Source: Angiostrongylus vasorum (Eukaryota; Nematoda; Chromadorea; Rhabditida; Metastrongylidae). Taken from it: DNA of 64,000 nucleotides. Location of the stretch: contig JADANN010000364.1 in the NCBI GenBank assembly GCA_018806985.1, positions 1,922,001 through 1,986,000 on the forward strand. The letters are read 5' to 3'. The position numbers and the translations under genes were made by a program. The notes beneath the pieces are model-generated. The model was not told where the DNA came from. It searched no databases and was given only the letters and a program-made list of their open reading frames with translations. The first letter of the stretch is position 1. Each line of letters begins with the position of its first letter. Positions 54,290 through 64,000 of this stretch are shown here, one piece after another.

Positions 54290-55250
54290 AACAATATTAG
54301 TAAGAATAAATCCTTAGAATCTGGACGTACCAGCTTCTTAGACCTGGAGCTGTGGAGGAGACGAAGCCGTTGAAAACAGTTCCAACTTGGGCTTGATTAC
54401 TGAAGTATTTCTCGCCTAGAAAGTTATAGAGGTGCTTGAGGAAAAGTAATTGAAAGACGAAAGGTCTAGCGAGTAAGATGAGTGAGCCAGAGTTCCATGC
54501 CCCCAGATCTTTCAAGTTTTACAACCTGGCTGGTGGGATGTGTAGTTGTGCGTCTTTGTGGAGGATTGATTCTCTTGTGTTCAACAGTGATCGGACCAGT
54601 CGTTTAAGTTTCTGGTGCATTCAGTCGACTTCTCGTCATAATCGTTTCACTCGAATTTAGGAGGTCTTGATGAATTAAACTAATAACAAACCACTGGACG
54701 GTCAGCATGACCTTCATGGTCCAACTTTGCCTTCCGGAAGTGGGGTGGAACTTCAACGAGGCCCAACCAGCGAGCTGATCGTCACCGGTCGTCCCCCCTT
54801 TCTCACAATCGGTCGATCTGGTTGCACAGAAGTACTGACAATTCCTCGAAACGATGTTTTTTTTCGATTTTTATCAAATCTGCACAGCATCCATTGGATG
54901 GACTTCCACGAATTTATAATTTTCTAGATGTCCAAGACAGATGAGGTGTTTACATTGAATTTCTTCCACAAAGATCATGAGCAGTTGTGAGTGCGTTTGC
55001 TTCGACCAACGCTTTCATTTCATAGCGCTAGTGGCAGACGGTCGTCCGTGGCTTTCATCGTATTGAACGTCGAATTCGTCGTGCTGAAGTTTTTCAAAAC
55101 AATATTGCACTGTGCGTTCGTAATACACCTCCTTGTCCTCATCCATCACTAATATTTCGAGGCGCTTGTGCAGCCTAGGGACCAAGTTTGAGCTTTTAGA
55201 AACATAGTTGTCGGATTTGTTTCTTTTTCGACACCTTAACTCCAACCTTT
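54290..55250 (-). mobile_element. mariner-type DNA transposon (bandit-like), decayed transposase
   Basis: Minus-strand remnant. The N-terminal part (55245 to about 55015) holds the mariner helix-turn-helix hallmark as TVQYCFEKLQ, then FDVQYDESHGRPS. Beyond it, with frameshifts, come QSWTMKVMLTVQWF and LIHQDLLNSSETI (about 54700-54600), then NTRESILHKDAQLHIPPARL, where intact elements have a catalytic Asp in an HDNARPH-like motif, and FLKHLYNFLGEKYFSNQAQV near the C-terminus (about 54400). Several catalytic-region residues are mutated and at least two frameshifts and stops are present, so it is inactive. Hookworms carry a mariner named bandit; the specific link is inference. I could not delimit terminal inverted repeats. 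It lies directly after a family D insertion. Confidence 0.82.
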
Positions 55251-55376
55251 AAAATTTACCAAAATTATGATTCATAATTTTTTTAAGAGCGTACTGTCAC
55301 TTAATCTTGGCGTGAATGATCAATGTATTTCTTAGATCTTTCGGCTTAAACGAAGTTGTTGTATAAACTTCTATTC

Positions 55377-55412
55377 GGCTAACGTTTCGACGTCTTCGTC
55401 TTCGTCAGAGCC
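55377..55412 (-). ncRNA. Hammerhead ribozyme-like motif, third sequence subtype
   Basis: On the minus strand: GGCT, CTGACGA, one extra A, stem II GACG/CGTC with loop AAGA, GAAAC, GTT, AGCC. Stem I (GGCT/AGCC) has four pairs and stem II four pairs. Compared with the 39.4 kb copy, stem II has a G-C to A-T change on both sides, and the cleavage triplet is GUU instead of GUC. The neighbouring element is not delimited. Confidence 0.55.
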
Positions 55413-55544
55413 GATGGTCCACATTCGTTTGTCCAAACAATGTGGGGCAAAGTAATCGTATGGATTCGAATCCTCCTGAGTGGAACACCGTTCGAATAAG
55501 AACCACGCTCTGCAGTGCCCCTTTTAAATCATACCACACTCACA

Positions 55545-55665
55545 ATGTTGCTGTGATATGGGCGAAACTCAGAGCTTCAAACGCGCTTCGAACCCTCGAT
55601 TACCCTTTCCGGGGGCTAATGTGCATCGCTGTGGTTGTATGCCACGCATTACCCTGCCTCGAAAA
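55545..55665 (-). mobile_element. SINE-E copy
   Basis: CAATGTTGCTGTGATATGGGC, then CTTCGAACCC (box B complement) and CCTTTCCGGGGGCTAATG, ending at GTGGTTGTATGCCACG. Minus-strand member with a moderately preserved head. Confidence 0.8.
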
Positions 55666-56136
55666 AATAATAGGTAAATAAAAGTAGTGTTACAACTATT
55701 TTTTGCCCTCTAACTGTTTATTTATTTGTTATTCAAGTTCATTTTCTGCAGCTTCTCGTTAACAATTCATCAATTTTCATTAAAATACTAATACGCAGAG
55801 TCAAACTGCGTAAAACAAGTTCTGGATTAGTATGGAATAGGTACATCATACGGAAAGAACTATTAATAGAACAGGTACAAGAAAAACAAGGGTACAAATC
55901 AGACATTAATCTCCCAGCAACCAAGCATATGTCGTTTAAGCGCATCAGTTATCGAAAAATTATTAGCAGTTATCGACAAATCCTTGTCTGGTTGGATTTT
56001 TCATCTTGATGGAAAATAACAGTCGTTTCTAAGCTGCAACTTTGGGATGATGTAACTCAACGCAAACTCGAATTGTTTATAGCAAGGCAGGAGTTTCAAT
56101 ACCCATTGGGGGTTTAGTTGTTGAAGATTCTCTGCT
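55666..56136. other. Noncoding stretch, nothing recognised
   Basis: A 68-codon minus frame (55739-55945) has no recognisable domain. Confidence 0.4.
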
Positions 56137-56306
56137 TAAAAAACGAGATAAAAAAAATACGTCCAGGCTCTGAGGAAGGCGAAATCGCCGAAACGTCAGC
56201 CATCGACCAACAGCACCAACAACAACGACAACGACAACGAAGACCTATACCAACCTCGCATCAGCTAAAGATCAGTTTATAAGATCATATAAATAAAAAA
56301 CGAGAT
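56137..56306 (+). mobile_element. 144-bp solo hammerhead/PLE module with 13-bp target-site duplication
   Basis: The insertion (56150-56293) begins with an A-run and TACGTCCAGG, carries the hammerhead-like motif at 56166-56201, a CAACGA-rich tract and the end TTATAAGATCATATAAA. The sequence TAAAAAACGAGAT flanks it exactly at 56137-56149 and 56294-56306. It matches the module at 39.37 kb over its whole length and starts at the same base. It encodes no protein. It is either a nonautonomous short element or a PLE insertion truncated to its 3' end. Confidence 0.85.
56166..56201 (+). ncRNA. Hammerhead ribozyme-like motif in solo module
   Basis: Identical in sequence to the motif at 39376-39411: stem I GGCT/AGCC, CTGAGGA, an extra A, stem II GGCG/CGCC, GAAAC, GTC. 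Identity of the core between two loci 16.8 kb apart suggests recent spread. Confidence 0.58.
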
Positions 56307-58246
56307 TACTGGCTGGCTTAGGGAAGGGCGTGCACGAGTACGGTAGATTCGTAGTTCAAGTCATTCAAGCTCTGCAGTGTTTCCTGTACAATGTGTTGTC
56401 GAAAATTGTAGCAGGAAAGAATTGGACTTCCATTTTGGCCATATTTGGAAAAAATACGCAATGGTTTCGCAGAAATCGGTTAAGTTCACTTTCGTACCCT
56501 AACTGTTCTACACAGATTAAGACTTTTATAAAGATTATTGTCCTTCGTCGAAAATGAAAAAACCCATCACAACCACATTTCGATAAAAAGCCGGCTTTGG
56601 AAATATTTAGGAACCTTATCTCATTCCCAACCCAGTGCTGTCCATTTTCCTGCAGGACCGGCTTTTCACGTCAAAAGCGAAAGCACCATCCGCTCAATTT
56701 ATGCGACACGCAGCTATGGAGTTTTTCAACTTCTCAATGTCTTTGAGATAACGTGAGAATATTTTACTGTGAAATCTTTGTAGAATTTTCCTACAACCCC
56801 GCAATTATCCTCGATTGTCGCCTTTGGATGGTCTTCGTCAACTGCTTAGTTGAACCCAGAACACTCTTTGTCACTAGAACTCTTATGCCCTATATGAAAC
56901 CTCACCGACCACTTACGCACTGAGTCGAGAAGCCATCGCTGTCTTATGTCGAGATTTACTCATGAAGCAAAAATGCCTGATTTTCATGCCTTGAGAACAT
57001 TATTTGAACCAGTTTCAAATCATCGCAGACCATATTTCAGAAAAAAAATTATTAAGTGGTAGATTATTTGTCAAGATTTTTGAAATGGTCAATCGAATTT
57101 AATAATCTATACGGCATATAATTATTGCGAAATTAACACGTCAACTTCACAACGACAAAAGCGGTAGTTTTCTTTAGCGAAGCAAGAAAACCTGTTCTAA
57201 TGATGGTATTTTGATGACTGAATGAATGTAGAGCACTCCGTACAGCACTGAATGGAGTATGAAAGCGTCATGCACAAAGGCTGATAGTGAACTATTCATA
57301 ATAACCTTGAACGGGCTACCCCACTGAAAAAGATCTGGAGCGAACCAAGCAGGGGTGGAGAGAACTTCCATGTGTTTTCATGGACAAGTCTCCATAGGAA
57401 AGACTCATTTGGCCAATGCAAATAAAGGAAATCTGTATATAATGAAGAACTTTAAGTGAAATTAATGGGTTGCAATCTTTGGACATATAACCCTACTGCA
57501 ATTAACTAATTCGTCCTCGCTAGAACACAGTCGATAAGGAAATAACTCAACAACGAAATAACCATTGATGATATTGTTGCTCCTTCCAAAGAACATGGAT
57601 GATCTAACGGGCGAAGTCATTTTTTCCAACCACTTTAGTGAGCTTCATCTTTGTTACAATCAAGATGGAATGGCGTGTTAGTGAGTAAGAATTAACAACT
57701 ACTCCTTCCCATTACGATCGTGGAGTCGATGTTCTCTCTAATTGCGAAATAGCTGACAAACTGACGCCTAAGTGGAACTTGCCACAACGCCTCTCAGGAT
57801 GTTGACTATGAGCACAGCCACCTCTCTCTCACACATAGTGTTCTGTAGGGACTTTCAAATCTTCAGACCTAAAAACACCTTGCAGAAAAAAATGTAACGA
57901 AAAGTGAAAAATGAATTCTCAAGGTGGCAAACACTGTGTGAAGAGAAGTGGAAGAAAAGAGAAGAATGACCATAAAAAAAAGCGTGTGCATGATCATTTC
58001 ACTATTTGAAAACATTGAAGGATTTCGGTATGTCCCAGAGGCTAAAAACTCTCATAAGTTTTCCCAGATTTCTTTAGCTAACAAAAAAGTTAGATGTCGA
58101 ACTTATAAAATATATGGATAAGATAAGACCATCCAATCCGATGAAGATAAAGAAACTCGACAGCAAATATACGAGAATATTTCAAATTCGCGACGACTCG
58201 GTGGCACTTGGCGTCACGAAACAGCGGAAGATAAGTTGATGTCCGA
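56307..58246. other. No secure feature; two open frames
   Basis: Plus frames at 56330-56557 and 56538-56756 are open and overlap. The second (SAVHFPAGPAFHVKSESTIR) looks protein-like but has no domain. A 65-codon minus frame at 57174-57371 is unremarkable. Confidence 0.3.
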
Positions 58247-58500
58247 TTAGCCAGCGATAAGCGACGGCGAGGGAATATCTTTGAATTGTTTTTTTTTGTC
58301 CTCCACATCGATAAAAGCATCCGTTGGTAAAAAATACATCTCAAACTCTACTGAAAGCTCAAATTTCAAGGGTCCATCTTCTGAGAAGCTTTGCAAATTC
58401 AGCGGAACATCGCTGTAAAAGTATACCTGGCGTTGAAATATAGAGTGAGGACCTGCGCTAAAGTATAGAAACTCTGCCAAAGGATTATCATTTGACTTAC
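58247..58500 (-). CDS. Possible terminal exon(s), unrecognised protein
   Basis: A minus-strand frame with protein-like composition reads NDNPLAEFLYFSAGP, VYFYSDVPLNLQSFSEDGPL, KFELSVEFEMYFLPTDAF, then a charged stretch, and stops at a TAA near 58247. Within it are a near-perfect donor (GTAAGT, about 58503) and a good acceptor (TTTTACAG, about 58415) 88 nt apart, but the frame on the exon side then meets a stop, so the exon structure is unresolved. An overlapping frame (58090-58344) is also open. A SINE-A lies just upstream and is antisense to the frame. I recognise no family. Confidence 0.3.
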
Positions 58501-58572
58501 ATTCACTCCACACTCGTCCCACTTCCCACCCTTCTTCCTCATTGGTCTCATTTTTTCTCTCTATTTGTATTT

Positions 58573-58768
58573 TTATAAGGCTGTGTGTGGCGTAGTGGTC
58601 GGAGGCGCCCTGCAACACACACATAGAATCGATCCCGGCGCCTATGGCTTCCGTCCTTCCGGGACTGCCGGGACTGGAGGCAAATTGGTACCAGACTTGT
58701 CTGGGAGGATAGCAGCACTGTCTCGATACATCGGTAGGCCACCGCGAGTCCACTGTAACTGCGTAGGA
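58573..58768 (+). mobile_element. SINE-A copy, 3'-truncated
   Basis: Well preserved head GTGTGTGGCGTAGTGGTCGG with GAATCGATCCC, an intact core palindrome CCAGACTTGTCTGG, then CATCGGTAGGCCACCGCGAG. It breaks off before the 3' body, which is unusual because most retroposed copies keep the 3' end. Confidence 0.88.
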
Positions 58769-59817
58769 AAACAGAGCACTAAACGCAATCCAAAGTGCAA
58801 TACATTGGTCCATGTCTTGCTTCATCGATAGCCTTACACGAGGTTGTTACAAATCTTTATCACCGTTGCGGCAGTTTAGCCTTCATCACAGCCACGATTA
58901 TTCGAGTCTAGGGTCTACAGCATTTATTTCTTCTCACGATGACAGTCTTTGGAACCCTCGCATCGAGTCGAATCGAATAGAGTGGAGCATCGCACAAATG
59001 AAGTAGCACCAGTCAGAACAGCTCTTTTATGCAAGACTCGAGCAACACTAGAGTAATATGACCTCAACTGTCAGTTTCCCAAAGTAAAGGATACTCTTTG
59101 GTCGATTTGCAACTAAAATTCTTTCTTTTATGATTACAACCCATGCATGCTGCATCGGAATTAGTATTAGCCAGCACACAGCTGAACAAAAATGTCGACA
59201 CCGAGTTTCACTGAGCCTCGACATAGAGAGTCAAGGTTTTGACTTGCTGATAAGCTTGCAAGAAGTTTGTGGCACTGTTGTTATTCGTCTACTTTACCCC
59301 TTTCCTAACAAGATTATGAGGAAGTGTTATACAAAACGATGCATCTCAGGAGTTATGTGCTAACATTGAACGGTATAGCCTTATTGAGAACAAAGTTCTG
59401 AAGACCTCAGCCCGGTCTTATTATGGCTCTACTTATTCCAAACTGATATTGGTCACTGTTTGTTCTGTTATTTTAATCTATAACACTCCAAAACAACGTA
59501 GTAGAAAGCATGTTCCATGAACAATAGCTTAGGCAATCCCACTTATGCTGCCAAACGACCCACTCAGACGAAAGATAAACGTCACAGAAACATGCTAGAA
59601 TTTTATATTACACATGAATAATTACATAAGAGAGCGAAGTGGTAATTAATGGGAAGAGGTAGTATTTCCTTCTATGCACTTATGCCCGTTTGTCAACCAG
59701 TAAGGATGAATTACACTACAATATAAAAATGCTCCTGTTTTTTAAGACTAGTGCCTCCTGTTAGTTCCAAAAATTCTTGAGGAAGACAGAATTAGTGGAA
59801 TCTGGCAGGCTCATTAA
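58769..59817. other. Noncoding stretch, nothing recognised
   Basis: Plus frames at 58812-59006 and 59130-59363 are open without recognisable domains. Confidence 0.35.
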
Positions 59818-60010
59818 GTGGTTTACCGCCTCATTGTAGCGACGTGGCAAATATGGTGATGATAGTGGTGGTCCAGCTGCGTTGTACAGCGAATAGGCTA
59901 TGATCGGTCTGGATAAATCAGGCTCGCAAAGAAATTCCGATATTTAAGTTGAGCTCAGAGCAAACTAATAACGGGACTACCACAGTCCCGGAAGACATCT
60001 CAAGTGGAAG
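59818..60010 (+). mobile_element. Family D repeat, very degraded
   Basis: GTTTACCGCCTCATTGTAGC matches the D head; GCTGCGTTGTACAGCG and AGAGCAAACTAATAACGGG match later segments with indels. The 3' part is lost. Confidence 0.45.
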
Positions 60011-61009
60011 TATCAAACCTCCCCCCCATATCCAAGTGGAAAGTAGACTTAAGGGTGACTTCAATGAAGTTTTTTGGAGTCAATTCTAAAATCTCCTCTA
60101 TCAGAATCTCCTTAAGGTTAGCATATCTTTGAATTTAATGAAAATTATTTAAGCTGCTCGGATACAAAGACCAGCTGTTGATCGAGCTTATTTCAAGAGT
60201 ATCTAGACTAAATTGCAGTTACCAGAGTGTTTTTTTTTAAATTTCTTTCTCTTCGTGCAAACATAAACGTCAATTGAAAACGTTGCTTCACTGATGAGTT
60301 TGGTGGTTGGTGGTACAAATGGCTTGCACTTTACCATTTAACTGTGATAGATGAAATTGTGCACACCACTACGACTAAGCATTCTGTATTCTTCTGACTC
60401 AATAAGTCAGAAGGTCAAAATTTCTGTTAAATGTCTTGTTGTGGTTTACTTTTCTTTCCCAAAGGCCTGTGAAGAAAGATGTGTGCGGTCCGTATGTGAA
60501 GGATAGATCCCAATATGTCTCTTGAAATGACTAGTATTTCAGGAAAAAAATGTCAAGTGAAGACCCTTAATGACGAAATTTCTAGGTATTGTGCAAAAAC
60601 TTCTCCGCAGACGTCTCTAAAACAGTAAGCAGTAATTTAAGAAATACAACCTATGCTAAATTCGAGACCTTTTAACAGAAATGAGAAAGATTTTATTCTT
60701 ATAGGCTATTTTAGAATCAGATCTAAACCGAGATAGAGCATAAGTCGAGGGAACTGCCTGCAATACCAATGCTGTACTTAGCATGTACCGTTGGCTTCAG
60801 ATGATTCGTATGAAACTTCAAAAACAGAAGAAGAAAAGGGATAAACCGCTGTCTTCAATAATCATAGCTTGAGACGGCTAACGAAGCTGATCTACAAAGT
60901 TTGAGAATCTTCCCATTAACTATCCGAAATAAGAAAACAACGGTTCCGAAACTTCCATGTCTAAGTGAAATGTAGAAGAACGACAAGTGGTAACCGAATA
61001 GACTGAATA
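60011..61009. other. Noncoding stretch, nothing recognised
   Basis: No repeat copy or convincing frame was seen. Confidence 0.4.
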
Positions 61010-61231
61010 GTGAGGGACAATGGTAAAGGGACCTCATCCATGCTTCTCTTCCGTCGCAAAGAACACATTGTAACATGCGACAAGAAATGGTCTCTACTGG
61101 ACAACCGGGAAGGTCCTGTACAAGGTCGGTGGAAGAAAAGACATAGTAGTACTTCTGGAAGCTATGATTGCATCAAAAGAAGATTATGGTGGTTTCCTCG
61201 GAATTGGGAAACTAAAAAAGCCATGCCATAA
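61010..61231 (+). pseudogene. Possible second mariner-type transposase remnant
   Basis: The frame contains EHIVTCDKKWSLLDNRE, which resembles the mariner segment around the first catalytic Asp (a T-x-D-E-K-W pattern followed by Y/L-x-N-R). The rest (IKRRLWWFPRNWE) fits only loosely, and no helix-turn-helix part is visible upstream. It differs in sequence from the mariner at 54-55 kb. Confidence 0.35.
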
Positions 61232-63499
61232 CTTTTAGAGTACTGACCGATTTACTATAAGGGATAACGTTGCCAGAAAATCGAAGACTCAAACTACGAA
61301 GAAAAGTACGTTTGCTTACTGTTGCGCAATAACTTCCAATCATCCGATGCACAGCCAACACTGTAGATTTTTTCCTCTCCTCTACAATTATTAGCTAGGA
61401 AACTCTTCAACACCAAGCCTCTGTTTAAAACGTCTTTACAAAAATCGCGTGCTCAAGAAACACCGGGTTCTTATCAAGGATGAAAAAGTGTAAACCTGGG
61501 AAAAGTCGGTAAGACTCTAAATGACTTTATTTCGATCATTGAGGTTTAACACAACTTCAAAAACGTGGGCTAGAAGGTTAGTATTGAAACGGATGGGACC
61601 TTTGCTACAACACAGCTCCTACTTTCATTGGCGGCTTTTTTGTTAACTCAATATCGTTTGTTAATGGCCGGATGCATTCTGCCCACTGAATCTCTAATTT
61701 GATTCCCATCTAATTTAATTTAATGTTACTGTGGTAATTGCCATCAATTAGATACATCGGCAGAATTTTTGCCGCAGATAATTCTTTGGGCATCCCCTCA
61801 TTCTCGAATTCCTTTATAAATCCTGTGTAAGACAACCCTTATTTGTAAGAAGTAACGCCGTGGATCTCCTCCTGTGAACTCGTTCCAATTAGCCGCAAGA
61901 ATGCAGTGAACTTAATGGCGTACCAAAAACGAAACCGTTTCCAGAAAGAATGGCGGATTCAGAAGGCTTCGCTGTCTACCAAAAGAATTGGCTGTAGCAT
62001 CCAGTATATCTATGCGTGCTTGAATAGAGGTGTTTTTTCTTTCTCACTGCGTAAGTAAGTCAGTTCTTTGAGTGTAAAGTTAAGTAACGTTACGTAACGA
62101 CTTTCATTCTGAGAACAGCAAATACGAACCCTACACGAGACGTTTGATGTTGTCTAGGTATCTAGAGCCAGCGAAATCCAATGCGGCCCTTACTCGACAA
62201 AGACAAAGGATATTTCACTGATATCTGCAAAATTTAGTCAGTGATAAACCTGTTGGCAAAAAACAGATGAGAAACAAACATGCTTTTTAAAATTTTCACA
62301 TTTTTTTATTTAATGCAACAAGCTTAGTAACATGTTCTACACATAAAAAATTAACCGCTTAGGTACCAACTGTTACTGATATTCATCAATTGTTTAGTGA
62401 TCCGCTCACTTTTCTCTACGGATATCAGGTTTGTAGTTGGGTTCAGCAGCTGCCGCAATGCTCTTCGAGTAGAGGTCCAACCTTTGGGTCATCTATAAGT
62501 TTGTGTAAAGTATGATATGAGTTGTCGCATAGTTTTAAAACATCTACATTCATTCCTAAAAGAGTTCCGGGAACAATGCACACTCCTTAACGTATTTCAC
62601 TTCAGTTCCAGTCCGGAAAGCAGTTGAACGACTCACTTTAAAGCACAGATGATCCTTAGCCTGTCTGCATAGGTTGAGATCGATCTCAACTATTAATATA
62701 CCGTCTTTAGTGCGAGAAAGTCCCTAAAAGACTTTTATTACGTTCAGAAAGTGTTGTTACCCTAATGTTTTGCATCCTAATCACGGCTGAAGTGTGTTTC
62801 TGGGTGTCGAAAAGTGACCAGTTGTTGTTCTCGCAACTAAGTCGCTTAAGTTGAGAACAACATCTCCCGTCAAAAAAACCATCTCGAATCTCCCGTCGAA
62901 AGACCAGCTCGGAATACAACATTGCTCTCTTTTATGAAATCTACTTACAAGGTGATAAGCCTAGCGCTACAGGAACACTCTGGCAGTGCTATATTGAACC
63001 TCTAAAGAAAAGTGTTGACAAGCCAGTTTAAAGGAAGATGTATGTGTAATTTAATACGTTCTATAAATACACATACAGTAATTTATAAAGTGTGGCTGTG
63101 GTGTAATTCAAGACATAAGTAATATAAGGCTGTAAATTACGAATGTATATAGTATGTTGCACATCATAACAATAAATTACAGTAAATAATACAATATGAA
63201 GATAGTTTATTATGGAGGTAAATTTGTATCAAGCTTATTACTACGTGCTGAAATACTCAGGTTAGGAAACATTGTCATAACATGGAGGAGAACTTTTTAG
63301 GTAGACTAAATGCGCCAATTTGCCAAGCCATGTAGAACTGTCATCATCCCATTTATGTTTTATGTATTCTTATTTATTTATGTATCGAAACCATTTTTTC
63401 TTTCATGTAAAAACTGCCTATTTGGTGCCCGATCTAAACGATGATTTCCAGGTGTCGTCGTGGGATGACCAGCAGCGTTATGGTTGATAGATTGTATAA
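61232..63499. other. Noncoding stretch, nothing recognised
   Basis: A 71-codon minus frame (62707-62922) is open without a recognisable domain. The region is AT-rich, and no member of the families above was found. Confidence 0.35.
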
Positions 63500-63575
63500 G
63501 GTTATATAGATTATATTATTATATACAGGTTATATAGATTATTATATTATAGATTATATAGATTATATTGTAATA
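63500..63575. repeat. Short AT-rich minisatellite
   Basis: Imperfect repeats of TTATATAGATTATA-like units (for example GGTTATATAGATTATATT and variants), about 12-20 bp each. Confidence 0.8.
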
Positions 63576-64000
63576 AGGGAACATCTAAAATATTTCAAAC
63601 AGCTTAATTGCATGATGTCTTGCGTTATTAAGCAAGTGCCGGGCTACGACGATGCAAACTGTTCTTTTGATCGCAGAGTCACTACGCTGAAGAGTACAAC
63701 ATTCTTATAGCCCAATCCTTAGGTAAACCTCCCAAGATGTTTCGTCATGCCGGGAAAATTCTAGTCATAGGAGGCCAAACCTCTTAATAGCTATTGACAG
63801 AAAATGTAAAACATCTGTGTTCTTACCATGTTGTTCTTTTTGATAAGAGCTTATTATAAGGCTAGTATGGCTAAAGTAGTGAACAACAAAACGCTCCGTC
63901 TGTGAAATCTCTTCTTCAGAAATGTACGAGCTCGCAGTCTCTTTTCTGCGGTCTAACAATACCTTAGGCACACTTACACATCAAATACATGTAGAATAAA
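63576..64000. other. Noncoding stretch, nothing recognised
   Basis: A 68-codon minus frame (63765-63971) has no recognisable domain. Confidence 0.35.

Overview
This window looks like nuclear DNA from a nematode, most likely a clade V strongylid such as a hookworm. It is AT-rich, has no bacterial-style gene order or ribosome binding sites, and is packed with decayed retroelements. The main pointers are fragments of an RTE-type non-LTR retrotransposon, a bandit-like mariner transposase, Penelope-like elements with a GIY-YIG endonuclease, several tRNA-headed SINE families, and one gene fragment with the 50-70 nt introns usual in nematodes. The organism call is inference; no marker gene fixes the species.

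Very little host coding sequence is visible. The best host gene is a partial, minus-strand claudin/stargazin-like membrane protein at 3.7-4.3 kb (TM3 and TM4 exons). Weaker coding remnants lie at 11.1, 14.8, 44.3-44.8, 49.9, 53.1 and 58.2-58.5 kb; none has a secure function.

The rest is a mosaic of repeats. SINE-A (about 285 bp, tRNA-like head, TTTATCC-type tail) has at least 15 copies, including a direct tandem pair at 12.7-13.3 kb and a tail-to-tail inverted pair at 18.2-18.6 kb. SINE-B (about 340 bp) shares a central palindromic core with SINE-A. SINE-E (about 130-150 bp) has a different tRNA-like head and forms two more inverted pairs (1.3-1.6 kb, 35.6-35.8 kb). Family D (about 380-410 bp) has a TCAAGTA-type tail and is bounded by perfect 11-bp and 9-bp target-site duplications at 53.8 and 45.7 kb. 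An RTE 3' part at 33.7-34.8 kb has a perfect 16-bp target-site duplication.

The most interesting layer is Penelope-like (PLE). A decayed PLE polyprotein occupies 37.1-39.2 kb. A second PLE endonuclease fragment at 31.9-32.35 kb lies between inverted terminal repeats. These terminal repeats, and several coding-free foldback elements (11.9, 16.0, 21.0, 39.9-40.3 and 47.9 kb), carry a motif that folds as a minimal type I hammerhead ribozyme: a CUGANGA box, stem II, GAAAC, GUC or GUU, and stem I. Stems I and II covary between copies. One 144-bp copy at 56.15 kb consists of little more than this module and sits in a perfect 13-bp target-site duplication, so the module has moved as a short unit. 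Hammerhead motifs in PLEs are known from other animals; what may be new here is the minimal, foldback and solo forms in a nematode. I could run no searches, so family names rest on motif recognition.
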